A stretch of 64,000 bases of DNA, taken from an uncultured Flavobacteriaceae bacterium. GTDB taxonomy: Bacteria; Bacteroidota; Bacteroidia; Flavobacteriales; Flavobacteriaceae. The translations under genes and the position numbers were made by a program. Below, piece after piece: positions 18,727 to 28,262 of the stretch (within the stretch, counting starts at the first letter, position 1; each line of letters begins with the position of its first letter). A model generated the notes under the pieces. That model was not told where the DNA came from, searched no databases, and saw nothing but the letters and a program-made list of their open reading frames with translations. The DNA lies in assembly GCA_905181625.1 (NCBI GenBank), contig CAJIYJ010000005.1, positions 186,001 through 250,000 of the forward strand, in the 5' to 3' direction.

Positions 18727-19719
18727 TTAACTGTTATACCCCCATTTTAAATACATGGCTCCCCATGTAAAACCTGCGCCAAAAGCTGCAAAGATAATTT
18801 TATCTTCCTTTTTTAACTTAGATTCGTAATCTGATAAAATTAACGGAATTGTTGCTGCCGTTGTGTTTCCATAACTCTCAATATTCATTAGCACCTTATC
18901 GTCAACAATTCCCATTCTAGTTGCAGTAGCGTCAATAATCCTTTTATTGGCTTGATGTGCAATTAAGTAATTTACATCAATATTCGTTAAACTATTTCTT
19001 TTCATTATTTCCTCTGAAGCATCTGCCATCTTTGAAACAGCGTGCTTAAAAACGTTTTGCCCATCTTGATAAATAAAATGTTTTTTGTTTTTAACGGTTT
19101 CTAAATTAGTAGGCATTTGAGAACCTCCTGATTCAATTCTTAAAAAATTCCTTCCTATTCCGTTAGTGCGTAAATACTCGTCTTGAACTCCCATCCCTTG
19201 CTGATTTGGCTCTAATAAAACCACTCCTGCGCCGTCTCCAAAAATAATACAAGTATTTCTATCTGTATAATCTACAATTGAAGACATTTTATCCGCTCCT
19301 ATCAGTAAAATTTTTTTATACCGTCCTGACTCGATGTAGGCTGAAGCTGTAGACATTCCAAACAAAAATCCTGAGCAAGCTGCGTTCAAATCATATCCAA
19401 AAGCATTATTAGCTCCAATTTCTGAAGCAACGTAAGCTGCAGTTGCAGTTGCATGCATATCCGGTGTGATTGTAGCTACAATCACCATGTCGATCTCTAA
19501 AGGGTTAATGTTTTTATTTTCTAAAATTGATTTAGCCGCCTGTATAGCCATAAAAGAAACGCCTATTCCTTTATTTAAAATTCTTCTTTCTTTAATTCCA
19601 GTTCTGGTTATAATCCACTCGTTGTTAGTATCAACCATTTTTTCTAAATCGTTATTAGATAAAACCTGTTCTGGTAAATAAGACCCAACAGCAGTGATCG
19701 AAGCGTGAATTTTTTTCAA
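18727..19719 (-). CDS. fabH: 3-oxoacyl-[acyl-carrier-protein] synthase III
   Basis: Condenses acetyl-CoA with malonyl-ACP to initiate fatty acid chains. 330 aa. Catalytic triad: C115 in [11 protein letters not shown], His in IAHQANKRI, Asn in [12 protein letters not shown]; the Gly-rich [13 protein letters not shown] closes the protein. Start codon is TTG: the conserved [10 protein letters not shown] begins at residue 8 and no ATG or GTG is available in frame between it and the upstream stop that fits the family N-terminus. Lies 122 bp after rpmF across an A/T-rich repeated spacer. Confidence 0.95.
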   Translation of the reverse strand: MKKIHASITAVGSYLPEQVLSNNDLEKMVDTNNEWIITRTGIKERRILNKGIGVSFMAIQAAKSILENKNINPLEIDMVIVATITPDMHATATAAYVASEIGANNAFGYDLNAACSGFLFGMSTASAYIESGRYKKILLIGADKMSSIVDYTDRNTCIIFGDGAGVVLLEPNQQGMGVQDEYLRTNGIGRNFLRIESGGSQMPTNLETVKNKKHFIYQDGQNVFKHAVSKMADASEEIMKRNSLTNIDVNYLIAHQANKRIIDATATRMGIVDDKVLMNIESYGNTTAATIPLILSDYESKLKKEDKIIFAAFGAGFTWGAMYLKWGYNS

Positions 19720-19742
19720 ATTAAATAATTTTTAATTTTAAT

Positions 19743-19815
19743 CAAAAATGAGGAAAAAATGAGGAAAAAGACAAAAAATGACGAAAAAAAGGCAAAAAAT
19801 GACAAAAAACGTCAT
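19743..19815. repeat. Iterated A-rich short repeats with small hairpin between rpmF and fabH
   Basis: On the plus strand the motif AAAAATGA followed by G or C recurs four times (ends near 19752, 19763, 19782, 19803), separated by A-runs and GAC/GGC. At the right end ATGAC (19799-19803) and GTCAT (19811-19815) form a 5-bp hairpin with a 7-nt loop. In the minus-strand transcript (rpmF to fabH) the hairpin is followed by six U, so it could be a weak terminator or attenuator; the rest may be slippage-derived. Confidence 0.5.
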
Positions 19816-19841
19816 AAAGATGCTTTTTTAATTATTAAAGA

Positions 19842-20039
19842 TTATGCTTCTGCTTGAACAGCATTATCAATTAATACTTTACCTCTATAGTAAAGTTTCC
19901 CTTCATGCCAGTGAGCTCTGTGATATAGGTGAGCTTCTCCTGTTGTTTTGCAAGTTGAGATTTGAGAATCTGCAACTTTGTAATGTGTTCTCCTTTTATC
20001 TCTTCTGGTTTTAGAAATTTTTCTTTTAGGATGTGCCAT
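19842..20039 (-). CDS. rpmF: 50S ribosomal protein L32
   Basis: 65-aa large-subunit protein. N-terminal [18 protein letters not shown] is the L32 signature. The zinc-binding cysteines of many L32 proteins are absent except one ([14 protein letters not shown]), the zinc-free C-minus form that is common in Bacteroidetes. Preceded by the DUF177 gene, its near-universal partner, and followed by fabH. Confidence 0.96.
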   Translation of the reverse strand: MAHPKRKISKTRRDKRRTHYKVADSQISTCKTTGEAHLYHRAHWHEGKLYYRGKVLIDNAVQAEA

Positions 20040-20049
20040 AATTTGTTTA

Positions 20050-20571
20050 TTATATTAAATCTTTTAATTTATCCCATCTGGGATCATTTTTAGAACTCTT
20101 TTCATTAACATTTGATTCTAACTCCTTTAGTTTTTTTAAAGTTTCTGACTCTAATGAGCCGTCTTCTACTCCAGGATGAATAATTTTAATAGGCAAAGAT
20201 AGTATTATCATTTCAAATAAGTATTGAGCTGCATTTAACTGAGACGACCCAACTGGTAAAATTAATAAATCTTCGTTATCATTAATTAATTCAGAGCTAA
20301 ATTTAACGACTAATTTCATTTGACTTTCTATTAAATGGTCAAAAGGTTCGTTAGAAACATAGCAATTAACGTTTATTAACCCTTTAGAGTTAAAGCTAAA
20401 TTCCAATAAATTAGATTTTTTACTAACGTTAACTTCTGCTTTTAAGTGACAGCTATTAAAATCATTGTAATCAAAATGTTCAAAGAACTTGTTATCTAAA
20501 TCAAACTCAAAACTGTGTTCTCCTTCTTTTAATCCGGTAAAATTAATTACAAATTGATTTAAAAAAAGCAT
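20050..20571 (-). CDS. DUF177 (YceD-like) protein
   Basis: 173 aa. DUF177 proteins are encoded next to rpmF in most bacteria and have been tied to 23S rRNA precursor accumulation; the reaction is not settled. Visible: [13 protein letters not shown] at the N-terminus, [16 protein letters not shown] in the middle and the C-terminal [10 protein letters not shown] that is typical of the family. Ends 10 nt before rpmF starts. A TATATTCG (20592-20599, minus strand) upstream is one base from the -7 consensus and could give the operon an internal promoter. Confidence 0.87.
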   Translation of the reverse strand: MLFLNQFVINFTGLKEGEHSFEFDLDNKFFEHFDYNDFNSCHLKAEVNVSKKSNLLEFSFNSKGLINVNCYVSNEPFDHLIESQMKLVVKFSSELINDNEDLLILPVGSSQLNAAQYLFEMIILSLPIKIIHPGVEDGSLESETLKKLKELESNVNEKSSKNDPRWDKLKDLI

Positions 20572-20623
20572 TCACTTTTAGTTTGAACCCGCGAATATAA
20601 GAAATTTTAAAAATAGAACTGAT

Positions 20624-21679
20624 CTATTTTTTAAACGTTTTAACTTTTGAAGCTAATAAGGGGTTTTCGTTTATTTTATCATTTAATTTTCTGTTGTTGA
20701 AAATTTCAATTGCAGAAAAAATAGCGTTTTTAAAAGAATTAGGATTTGCCAGGTTTTTTCCAGCGATATCGTAACCCGTTCCATGATCAGGAGAGGTTCT
20801 TATTTTATTTAATCCTGCTGTATAATTAACACCTTCTCCAAATGAGAGGGTCTTAAAGGGTATCAAACCTTGATCATGATATATAGCTAAAATAGCATCA
20901 TATTTCTCATGTGTTCTTGACCCAAAAAAACTGTCCGCAGAAAAAGGCCCAAAAAGTAAAGTGCCTTTATTAGAAATCTCTAAAAGAGCTGGCGTTAAAA
21001 CCACCTCGTCTTCTTTGCCTATAACACCTCCATCACCTACATGTGGGTTTATTGAAAGAACCGCTATTTTAGGCCTTTGAATTCCAAAATCTATTTGAAG
21101 TGATCGTTCCATGATCATGATTTTTTTTGTGATTTTTTCTAAAGAAATGCTTGAGGTTATATCTTTAATTGGAATGTGATCTGTTAACAACCCTACCCTT
21201 AAGCCATCATTTACCATAAACATTAAGCTCTCTCCTTTTAATTTGCTTGCTAAATAATTCGTGTGACCTGGAAATTCAAAATCTTTATTTTGAATGTTTT
21301 TTTTGTTTATTGGAGCAGTAACCATCACATCTATTTTAGAATTGATTAGAGCGTTTGTTGTAGCCTCTAAAGACAGGTAAGAAAGTTCGCCTGATTTTGC
21401 AGTAGCCTTGCCAAATTCTGTTTTAAAGTTTTCTTCCCAAACATTAATAATATTAATTTTTCCTTTTAAAGGATTTTGGTTAGAACTAATTTTATTACAT
21501 TGAGTCTGAAGGTTAAAAGCTGTGATTTGATCATTTATTAGATTATTATTTGAAAAAATAATCGGAGTTAAAAACTCTAACATTCTGTTGTCATCCAGAG
21601 ATTTTAATATAACCTCTATCCCAATTCCGTTTGGGTCACCACAAGAAATTCCTACAATTGGCAATGTTTTTTCTTCCAT
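20624..21679 (-). CDS. pdxA: 4-hydroxythreonine-4-phosphate dehydrogenase
   Basis: Step of the DXP-dependent pyridoxal 5'-phosphate pathway. 351 aa from the ATG at 21679 (MEEKTLPIVGIS). The frame stays open upstream to 21826, but that part would overlap ribE and lacks family similarity, so the later start is chosen. Motifs: GISCGDPNGIGIEVILKSL (9-27), metal-binding His in EFPGHTNYLA, SINPHVGDGGVIGKED, and AIYHDQGLIPFKTLSFG with GTGYDIAGK. First gene of the minus-strand block leading to accC; divergent from ribE with 61 bp between them. Confidence 0.94.
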   Translation of the reverse strand: MEEKTLPIVGISCGDPNGIGIEVILKSLDDNRMLEFLTPIIFSNNNLINDQITAFNLQTQCNKISSNQNPLKGKINIINVWEENFKTEFGKATAKSGELSYLSLEATTNALINSKIDVMVTAPINKKNIQNKDFEFPGHTNYLASKLKGESLMFMVNDGLRVGLLTDHIPIKDITSSISLEKITKKIMIMERSLQIDFGIQRPKIAVLSINPHVGDGGVIGKEDEVVLTPALLEISNKGTLLFGPFSADSFFGSRTHEKYDAILAIYHDQGLIPFKTLSFGEGVNYTAGLNKIRTSPDHGTGYDIAGKNLANPNSFKNAIFSAIEIFNNRKLNDKINENPLLASKVKTFKK

Positions 21680-21740
21680 ATATAATGTAACTTTATTATT
21701 GCTAATTTTACACATTAAATATATAGATAAATTAAAGAAT

Positions 21741-22328
21741 ATGTTTACAGGAATTGTAGAAGATAATGGCGTAGTCTTAGGTTTGGTGGCTAACAAAGGG
21801 AATTTAAATATTACTCTTTCTAGCAAGCTTGTCTCTGAATTTAAAATAGATCAAAGCATTTCTCATAATGGAATTTGCTTAACCGTTATTGAAATTAAAA
21901 ACAATACTTATACAGTAACTGCTATTAAAGAAACCATTGATAAAACTAATATTGGTAAATGGAAAGTTGGAGAGTTTGTTAATTTAGAGCGTGCAATGAA
22001 AATAGGAGACCGCTTAGATGGACACATGATTCAAGGCCATATCGATCAAATTGGAAAATGCACTAAAGTTGTGGAGGCAGATGGAAGCTGGGAGTATACT
22101 TTTAATTATACTGCTTCAGAAAATATAACTGTTGAAAAGGGGTCTATTGCGGTTAATGGAGTTAGTTTAACTGTCGTTAATTCTAAAGAGAATAGTTTTA
22201 GTGTAGCTGTTATTCCTTATACCTATTCTCATACTAACTTTAAAAACTTTGTTGTGGGTAGTATAATAAATTTGGAGTTTGATGTTTTAGGAAAATATTT
22301 AATAAAAATGCTTCCCAAATATAGATAG
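21741..22328 (+). CDS. ribE: Riboflavin synthase, alpha chain
   Basis: Dismutates two 6,7-dimethyl-8-ribityllumazines to riboflavin. 195 aa from the ATG at 21741, which gives the family's usual N-terminus MFTGIVED. Two lumazine-binding repeats are visible: SISHNGICLTVIEI and later GSIAVNGVSLTVVNS, with the linker DRLDGHMIQGHIDQIG. The open frame extends upstream to 21588 but that stretch is inside pdxA. One base separates its stop from the opposing EnvC-like gene. Confidence 0.95.
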   Translation: MFTGIVEDNGVVLGLVANKGNLNITLSSKLVSEFKIDQSISHNGICLTVIEIKNNTYTVTAIKETIDKTNIGKWKVGEFVNLERAMKIGDRLDGHMIQGHIDQIGKCTKVVEADGSWEYTFNYTASENITVEKGSIAVNGVSLTVVNSKENSFSVAVIPYTYSHTNFKNFVVGSIINLEFDVLGKYLIKMLPKYR

Positions 22329-22329
22329 T

Positions 22330-23550
22330 CTACATTTTTAAAATCCACAATAAAGGATTCATTGGGGTTGTTTTTTCGAAAAGACTAAATTGTATTGTAG
22401 ACTGACCCGTTGAATTATTTGTAAATACCTGCCCTATCTCTTGACCTGAAGAAATGATGTCTCCTTTTTTGACATACACTTTTGAAAGGTTTTTATAAGC
22501 TGATATGTAATTTCCGTGCTGAACTAACACAGTTGGATTACTGCCTTTAAACTGTAAAACAGATAAAACAGTTCCTTCAAATACAGTTTTAACTTCTTCA
22601 AATTTTGGAGTAGCAATAACGATTCCGTTACTTTTAATTTTAGCTGTTTTTACAACTGGGTGAGGTTGAGTTCCAAATTTTTGAATAACAACTCCTCTTA
22701 AAACTGGCCAAGGTAACTTCCCTTTGTTTAAAACAAATTTCTTAGCTAACGCTTTCGCTTCAGGAGTTAAATTAAAACTTTTCGATCCCGAATTCTTTTT
22801 ATTTGATCTGGCAATAGCCTCTCTTATTAGTTTTTCTATTTCTTTATCAATTTTCGAAGTTTGTATTTGTTTTTGGACAATTTCTTTTTTATAATTCTTT
22901 TCTTTTTTTCTTAGCTCAAATGCGATTGTGTTAACCTCGTTTTTTTCGTTTTCTAGCGATTTTTGAACCTCTCTATTATTTAGAACAAGTTGCTCTTTTT
23001 CATTTTTTTTGACTAACAATAACTCGATAGAAGTTTTAAGGGCTTTTGATAATAGAGTGATTTTAATGCCTTGATTTTTTCTAAAAGCTGTATACTGTTT
23101 CATATACTGCACTCTTTTAAATGCTTGAAAAAAAGTTTCTGAAGACAATAAAAACATTAATCTATTCTTTCCTGATTTGGTTTTATAAGATTTTAAAATC
23201 ATTTGTCCATAAGCCTCTTTCACTTCTTTTAGTTGAGTCTCTAACTCTAATTGCTGATTAATATTTAGTTTAATTTCGTTATCTAAGAGATTGATTTGTT
23301 GATTTGTTAGCTTAACCAGTTCTTCTTTACGCTGAATTTTATAAGTTAAGTTTTCAATGTCTGAAAAAACTACCGCTTTTTTTTTCTTGTTGTCAAAAAG
23401 CATTTCATTAATAGCTTTTATTTCTTTTTGTATTTGATTTTTTTTTGCCTCTAAATCTGATTTGTTAGATTTTTGCGCAATTGTAAGTTGTAAATTAAAG
23501 AAAAATATAAATAAAAAAAATCCTGATTGTAGGCTGTTTTTAATTGTCAT
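22330..23550 (-). CDS. EnvC-like murein hydrolase activator with inactive M23 domain
   Basis: 406 aa. Signal peptide (about 1-25, TIAQ), a long coiled coil (about 28-250) typical of EnvC, then a degenerate LytM domain (about 285-406, LPWPVLRGVVIQKFGTQPHP). The zinc ligands are gone: the HxxxD position reads NGIVIATP and the HxH position reads TIQFSLF. Such inactive LytM proteins activate amidases during septum splitting rather than cut peptidoglycan. Overlaps DUF4292 by 4 nt. Confidence 0.88.
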   Translation of the reverse strand: MTIKNSLQSGFFLFIFFFNLQLTIAQKSNKSDLEAKKNQIQKEIKAINEMLFDNKKKKAVVFSDIENLTYKIQRKEELVKLTNQQINLLDNEIKLNINQQLELETQLKEVKEAYGQMILKSYKTKSGKNRLMFLLSSETFFQAFKRVQYMKQYTAFRKNQGIKITLLSKALKTSIELLLVKKNEKEQLVLNNREVQKSLENEKNEVNTIAFELRKKEKNYKKEIVQKQIQTSKIDKEIEKLIREAIARSNKKNSGSKSFNLTPEAKALAKKFVLNKGKLPWPVLRGVVIQKFGTQPHPVVKTAKIKSNGIVIATPKFEEVKTVFEGTVLSVLQFKGSNPTVLVQHGNYISAYKNLSKVYVKKGDIISSGQEIGQVFTNNSTGQSTIQFSLFEKTTPMNPLLWILKM

Positions 23551-24302
23551 AATTCCGTTTTTTTATAATCTTTTGGAATCTCAAAAGGAAATGAAAGGTC
23601 TTGATCAATTCTATTTATTTTTAAATTAAGCAAAATCTTCAGGGTCTCTTCATTTCCATTTGCACTAAATATTATTTTTTGAGGAAAGCTTTTGCCGTTT
23701 ATTATTTTATAGTTGTCATAACTAATAGTCAATTCATTTTTTGTTGTAGTTGAGGAAAGCTTCTGCTCCATCAGCTCAAAGGTAAATGGATTAAACGAGT
23801 AAGTAGATATTACGGTTTTGTTCTTTGATTCTAAAACATATGTGTCTATGTTTTTTTCTTGTGATACTTTAACAACACTTAAGTCATCTATTGGCTTTCC
23901 AACAAATAAGTTTTCTAACGATCTCAACGAAAGTTTAAAATTAAGAAGACTAGCAAGAGAGTTATAATCCTCTAAATAATATGTCTTCTTTATTTTTTCA
24001 TAAAAAGCAATTTTTTTTTCTGTAATAAGACCTTTAAATAGAGGGATTAACAGAGAGCCACTAATTAAAATCTTCTCGTTGTTTTTAATCCTAATACTTA
24101 GATTAATTTGATTTTCAGATTTTCCTTTTATTATTTTTGCTTGAGATCTAATAAAAAGATAATTATAGTTTGCCTCTTGTTTTGAAATGTTTTTAAGTAA
24201 ATTTTTTGTGGAAATTTTTTTAAAGCTTTTTTCTGTATCAACTTTTGTTAACGCCTTGCAGTTTAAAAACAATAGTGGAATAAAAATTAAAACTTTTCTC
24301 AT
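23547..24302 (-). CDS. DUF4292 lipoprotein
   Basis: 251 aa. Lipobox LLFLNC gives lipidated Cys15. The beta-rich body resembles LolA/LolB-like sandwich proteins: FIRSQAKIIKG, RIKNNEKILISGSLLIPLFKG, YYLEDYNSL, and ELMEQKLSS near the C-terminus fit DUF4292. A role in carrying lipoproteins or lipids would be a guess. Placed directly before the EnvC-like gene, with 9 nt to the nucleotidyltransferase gene upstream; this order is conserved in flavobacteria as far as I recall. Confidence 0.8.
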   Translation of the reverse strand: MRKVLIFIPLLFLNCKALTKVDTEKSFKKISTKNLLKNISKQEANYNYLFIRSQAKIIKGKSENQINLSIRIKNNEKILISGSLLIPLFKGLITEKKIAFYEKIKKTYYLEDYNSLASLLNFKLSLRSLENLFVGKPIDDLSVVKVSQEKNIDTYVLESKNKTVISTYSFNPFTFELMEQKLSSTTTKNELTISYDNYKIINGKSFPQKIIFSANGNEETLKILLNLKINRIDQDLSFPFEIPKDYKKTEL

Positions 24303-24311
24303 GTAGGCAAG

Positions 24312-25328
24312 TTAAATCAACTCGCTGAAATCTCCAATATTAATTTCATTATGTCGACCATCATATTTACAATTGTTCCCAATCATTGAGTTACTAATGT
24401 CCGCATTTAAAAGAATTGTGTTTTCTCCAATAATAGAATTAGAAACAGTGGACTTAGAAATTTTACTGCCCGAGTTTATCGAAACATACGGACCTATAGT
24501 TGAATTTTCTAAAGTTACATTCGATGAAATATAACAAGGCTCTATAACTTTAGAGTTTATCATGTCAACCCCTTCTAAAGTTAATTGCTCTTTATCTTTT
24601 TTTAGAAAATTTAACATTTCCTTATTTGATATGATCGTGCTTTTGACATTACCACAATCTAGCCATGCTGAAACTTTTCCAACTTTAAATTTTTTGTCAT
24701 CAGCCATCATTCCAAGTAAGCCGTCATTTATTTGAAATTCCCCAGAATGCATTTTGTTGTTTTTAATAACGATTTTTAACTGTTCTTTTAACTGGGAAAT
24801 TTCTTTAAAATAGTAAACCCCTATAACCGCAAGGTCTGAAACAAAAGTCGAAGGCTTTTCTATTAAAGCTGTAATTTCTTCACTTTTATTTAGTTTTACC
24901 ACTCCATAAGCTTCTGGATTAGCTACCTGTTTAGTCCAAATAACTGCATCTGCATTTTTATCAAAGGATTCGTTGGTTCTTATCAGTGTATCTGGGTAGA
25001 TAACAAGTGCCTTCCCTTTTAAAGACTCTTCGGCGCACATAATGGCATGTCCTGTTCCAAGAGGGTTTAATTGACGATATATTGTAGCTTTTGAATTATG
25101 CGATTTTGCTATTTTTTCCAATTCTTTAATTACAGTTTCCCCAAAAAACAAAGGGTCTCCAACTATAAAAGCCATTTCTTCAACTGGCTCATTAACAAGC
25201 TTAACTGCATCATTTACAAGTCTTTCTACAATGGTCTTTCCTGCTATTGATATTAGAGGTTTTGGGGTTGTTAATGTGTGAGGTCTTAACCTTGAACCCC
25301 TGCCTGCCATTGGAATAATTAATTTCAT
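24312..25328 (-). CDS. Sugar-phosphate nucleotidyltransferase
   Basis: 338 aa. N-terminal GT-A nucleotidyltransferase domain with the signature IIPMAGRGSRLRPHTLTTPK (4-23 region) and sugar-binding IEKPSTF; GTGHAIMCAEE and LVIYPDTLI for nucleotide/metal. C-terminal left-handed beta-helix with hexapeptide repeats (SSNVTLENSTIGPYVSINS, then further turns to 330). Related to glucose-1-phosphate thymidylyl/uridylyltransferases; nucleotide and sugar cannot be fixed. Likely feeds surface polysaccharide synthesis. Six nt from dut. Confidence 0.87.
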   Translation of the reverse strand: MKLIIPMAGRGSRLRPHTLTTPKPLISIAGKTIVERLVNDAVKLVNEPVEEMAFIVGDPLFFGETVIKELEKIAKSHNSKATIYRQLNPLGTGHAIMCAEESLKGKALVIYPDTLIRTNESFDKNADAVIWTKQVANPEAYGVVKLNKSEEITALIEKPSTFVSDLAVIGVYYFKEISQLKEQLKIVIKNNKMHSGEFQINDGLLGMMADDKKFKVGKVSAWLDCGNVKSTIISNKEMLNFLKKDKEQLTLEGVDMINSKVIEPCYISSNVTLENSTIGPYVSINSGSKISKSTVSNSIIGENTILLNADISNSMIGNNCKYDGRHNEINIGDFSELI

Positions 25329-25333
25329 TTTAT

Positions 25334-25768
25334 TTATTTTGATCCCGTACTCCCAAAGCCCTTTGTTCCTCTTTTAGTTTTGTCAATTGACTGGCTTAAT
25401 TCCCACTCAACTCTTTCATACTTAGAAATTACCATTTGTGCTATTCTATCTCCTGATAAAATCTCAAAATCCTCGTTTGATAAATTAATTAAAATAATTC
25501 CTATTTCTCCTCTGTAATCTGCGTCAATTGTCCCTGGGGAGTTTAAAACGGTAATTCCTTTTTTTAAAGATAATCCACTTCTTGACCTAACCTGAGCTTC
25601 ATAACCCTTGTTAAGCTCAATATAAAGACCTGTTTTAATCAATACTCTCTCTAGTGGCTTAATAGTGACTGACTCTTCTGTAAAGGCTCTAATATCCATT
25701 CCGGCAGAAAGCAGCGTTTCATAATTTGGTAATGAATTTGAAGATTTATTAATTATTCTAACAATCAT
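25334..25768 (-). CDS. dut: dUTP diphosphatase
   Basis: Hydrolyses dUTP to dUMP, keeping uracil out of DNA. 144 aa, trimeric type. All five motifs visible: [37 protein letters not shown] with catalytic Asp and Tyr, GDRIAQMVI and the C-terminal P-loop-like [10 protein letters not shown]. Follows atpG by 44 bp. Confidence 0.96.
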   Translation of the reverse strand: MIVRIINKSSNSLPNYETLLSAGMDIRAFTEESVTIKPLERVLIKTGLYIELNKGYEAQVRSRSGLSLKKGITVLNSPGTIDADYRGEIGIILINLSNEDFEILSGDRIAQMVISKYERVEWELSQSIDKTKRGTKGFGSTGSK

Positions 25769-25812
25769 ATTATTGATTTTAGCCCATAATTATTAATATT
25801 AAAAAGGCTTCG

Positions 25813-26673
25813 TTAATTATTTAATGCTTCAGCTCCCCCTACAATTTCTAGAATTTCATTGGTAATTGAGGCTTGTCTAGCTTTATTGTAAGTAAGTTTT
25901 AGCTCATCTCTTAGTTCAGAAGCATTATCGGTAGCCTTATGCATCGCAGTCATTCTAGCTCCATGTTCGCTTGCAAAAGAGTCTCTTATTGCTTTAAACA
26001 ATTGAATTTTCAAAGACTTTGGAATCAAAGTACTTACTATTAATTCTTGGGATGGCTCAAAAATATAATCCGAATTTTCTGCACCTTCTTCTTCGCTAAG
26101 CGGAATAGGCAGAAATTGTTCTGACTTAAGAATCTGGGTAGCGGCATTTTTAAAGGAATTATAAACAATCTCAACGTGGTCATATTCTTGGGTAATATAT
26201 AAGTCCATTACTTTATTAGCAATTTGAGAAACCCTTTCATAGTTTAAGTCTTCGAAAACATCACTGTCGTTTTGGATTACTTTTTCTGTTTTGCTAAGAA
26301 TATCGTTTATTTTTTTTCCAATCGACAAGAAATTTATTTCAGCTTTTTTGAACTCCTTTCTTGACTTGACTACATTAACTTCTTTAGCAATATTTGCATT
26401 AAACGCTCCACAAAGACCTCTGTTAGAACTAATTGCTAGAATCAGTACTTTTTTGATCTCTCTTTTGCTTGTATATGACTTTTCTCCTGAACTACTGGCT
26501 CCACTAAGCCCCTGCATTAATTCAGAAAGTTTATTAGAATAAGGTCTCATAGCGGTAATAGCGTCTTGTGCCTTCTTCAACTTAGCAGCTGACACCATTT
26601 TCATAGCGCTAGTAATCTGCATTGTAGAAGAAACAGAGGTTATTCTAATTCTAATTTCTTTAAGGTTCGCCAT
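25813..26673 (-). CDS. atpG: ATP synthase F1, gamma subunit
   Basis: Central rotor shaft of the F1 motor. 286 aa. N-terminal helix LKEIRIRITSVSSTMQITSAMKMVSAAKL and C-terminal helix with MTAMHKATDNASELRDELKL and NKARQASITNEILEIVGGAEAL are the conserved parts (quoted in pieces). AISSNRGLCGAFNANI in the middle. Last of the F-type genes here; beta and epsilon (atpD, atpC) are not in the window, matching the flavobacterial habit of a split operon. 11 nt after atpA. Confidence 0.96.
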   Translation of the reverse strand: MANLKEIRIRITSVSSTMQITSAMKMVSAAKLKKAQDAITAMRPYSNKLSELMQGLSGASSSGEKSYTSKREIKKVLILAISSNRGLCGAFNANIAKEVNVVKSRKEFKKAEINFLSIGKKINDILSKTEKVIQNDSDVFEDLNYERVSQIANKVMDLYITQEYDHVEIVYNSFKNAATQILKSEQFLPIPLSEEEGAENSDYIFEPSQELIVSTLIPKSLKIQLFKAIRDSFASEHGARMTAMHKATDNASELRDELKLTYNKARQASITNEILEIVGGAEALNN

Positions 26674-26684
26674 CTGTTATATCT

Positions 26685-28259
26685 TTAATACGAAGAGCTT
26701 AATTCTTCTGCTGTTTTCGTTAAAACATCAATTATCTCCTGAGTAAGCTTTCCAGATTTAATTGCCTCCATTGTCTTTTTATGCTTAGCATTTAAAAAAT
26801 CTATATACTGTCTTTCAAATTCTTTAATTTTATTAACAGGCACTTTTCTTAATAAGTTTCTAGATCCTGCAAAAATAATTGCCACTTGATCTTCAACAGT
26901 AAACGGATCGTTTTGAGCTTGTTTTAAAATCTCTACATTTCTTTTGCCTTTCTCAATCACATTTAGAGTTGCATCATCTAAATCAGAGCCAAATTTTGCA
27001 AATGCTTCAAGTTCTCTAAATTGAGCTTGATCTAATTTAAGAGTACCTGACACTTTTTTCATCGGTTTAATTTGCGCCGATCCTCCAACTCTTGAAACAG
27101 AAATCCCTACATTAATAGCGGGCCTAACACCAGCATTAAATAAGTTTGATTCTAAAAATATCTGCCCATCAGTAATCGAAATTACATTAGTTGGAATATA
27201 AGCCGAAACATCTCCCGCTTGAGTTTCTATAATAGGAAGTGCCGTTAGAGAACCTCCTCCTTTAACAATCTTTTTAAGTGAATCCGGCAAATCATTCATG
27301 TTTTTAGCAATTGTATCATCAGCAATTACTTTTGACGATCTCTCTAATAACCTTGAGTGTAAATAAAAAACATCTCCTGGGTAAGCTTCTCTTCCTGGAG
27401 GCCTTCTAAGTAATAGTGATACTTCACGATATGCTACCGCTTGTTTTGATAAATCATCATAAATAATCAAGGCAGGTCTTCCTGTGTCTCTAAAAAACTC
27501 TCCTATTGCTGCGCCAGCAAAAGGAGCATATACTTGCATTGGAGCTGGATCAGAAGCATTAGCTGCTACAATTGTTGTATAAGCCATCGCGCCTTTATCT
27601 TCAAGCATTTTTGCAATTCCTGCAACTGTGGATGCTTTTTGTCCAATAGCAACGTAAATACAATAAACCGGCTCTCCAGCATCATAAAATTCTTTTTGAT
27701 TTAATATTGTGTCTATACAAACTGTTGTTTTTCCCGTCTGTCTGTCTCCGATAACTAATTCTCTTTGACCTCTACCTACAGGTATCATTGCGTCTATTGA
27801 CTTTATTCCTGTTTGAAGTGGCTCGTTAACCGGCTGTCTGAAAATTACTCCTGGAGCCTTTCTTTCAAGAGGCATTTCATAAAGCTCCCCTTCAATATTT
27901 CCTTTACCATCAATTGGCTTTCCAAGAGCATTTACCACTCTCCCTACTATTTTTTCCCCAACATTAATTGATGCAATTCTTTGTGTTCTTTTAACGGTAT
28001 CTCCTTCACTAATTTCTTTAGAAGGGCCTAACAAAACAACACCTACATTATCTTCTTCCAAGTTAAGCACAATGCCTTCCAGTCCAGAATCAAACTGAAC
28101 TAATTCCCCATATTGTACATTAGAAAGTCCGTATACTCTAGCAATACCATCTCCTACCTGTAAAACTGTTCCAACTTCGTCCAAAGAAGCCGAAGCGTCT
28201 AATCCCGCTAGTTGTTGCTTTAAAATTGCTGAAACCTCAGCAGGTTTAATTTGTGCCAT
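26685..28259 (-). CDS. atpA: ATP synthase F1, alpha subunit
   Basis: Non-catalytic nucleotide-binding subunit of the F1 hexamer. 524 aa. Walker [14 protein letters not shown] (about 169-181), [16 protein letters not shown] (Walker B region), [20 protein letters not shown] signature and [12 protein letters not shown] near 375. Sits 3 nt after atpH. Confidence 0.98.
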   Translation of the reverse strand: MAQIKPAEVSAILKQQLAGLDASASLDEVGTVLQVGDGIARVYGLSNVQYGELVQFDSGLEGIVLNLEEDNVGVVLLGPSKEISEGDTVKRTQRIASINVGEKIVGRVVNALGKPIDGKGNIEGELYEMPLERKAPGVIFRQPVNEPLQTGIKSIDAMIPVGRGQRELVIGDRQTGKTTVCIDTILNQKEFYDAGEPVYCIYVAIGQKASTVAGIAKMLEDKGAMAYTTIVAANASDPAPMQVYAPFAGAAIGEFFRDTGRPALIIYDDLSKQAVAYREVSLLLRRPPGREAYPGDVFYLHSRLLERSSKVIADDTIAKNMNDLPDSLKKIVKGGGSLTALPIIETQAGDVSAYIPTNVISITDGQIFLESNLFNAGVRPAINVGISVSRVGGSAQIKPMKKVSGTLKLDQAQFRELEAFAKFGSDLDDATLNVIEKGKRNVEILKQAQNDPFTVEDQVAIIFAGSRNLLRKVPVNKIKEFERQYIDFLNAKHKKTMEAIKSGKLTQEIIDVLTKTAEELSSSY

Positions 28260-28262
28260 AAT

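Noticed and set aside
19743-19815. A-rich repeats as CRISPR or phage attachment site
   Set aside because: Units of about 10-20 nt without regular spacers, no cas genes or integrase nearby.
21588-21740. N-terminal extension of ribE
   Set aside because: Lies inside pdxA; riboflavin synthases begin with MFTGIVED, which is at 21741.
21680-21826. N-terminal extension of pdxA in the longest frame
   Set aside because: It overlaps the ribE start on the other strand and has no family similarity; MEEKTLPIVGIS at 21679 is the normal beginning.
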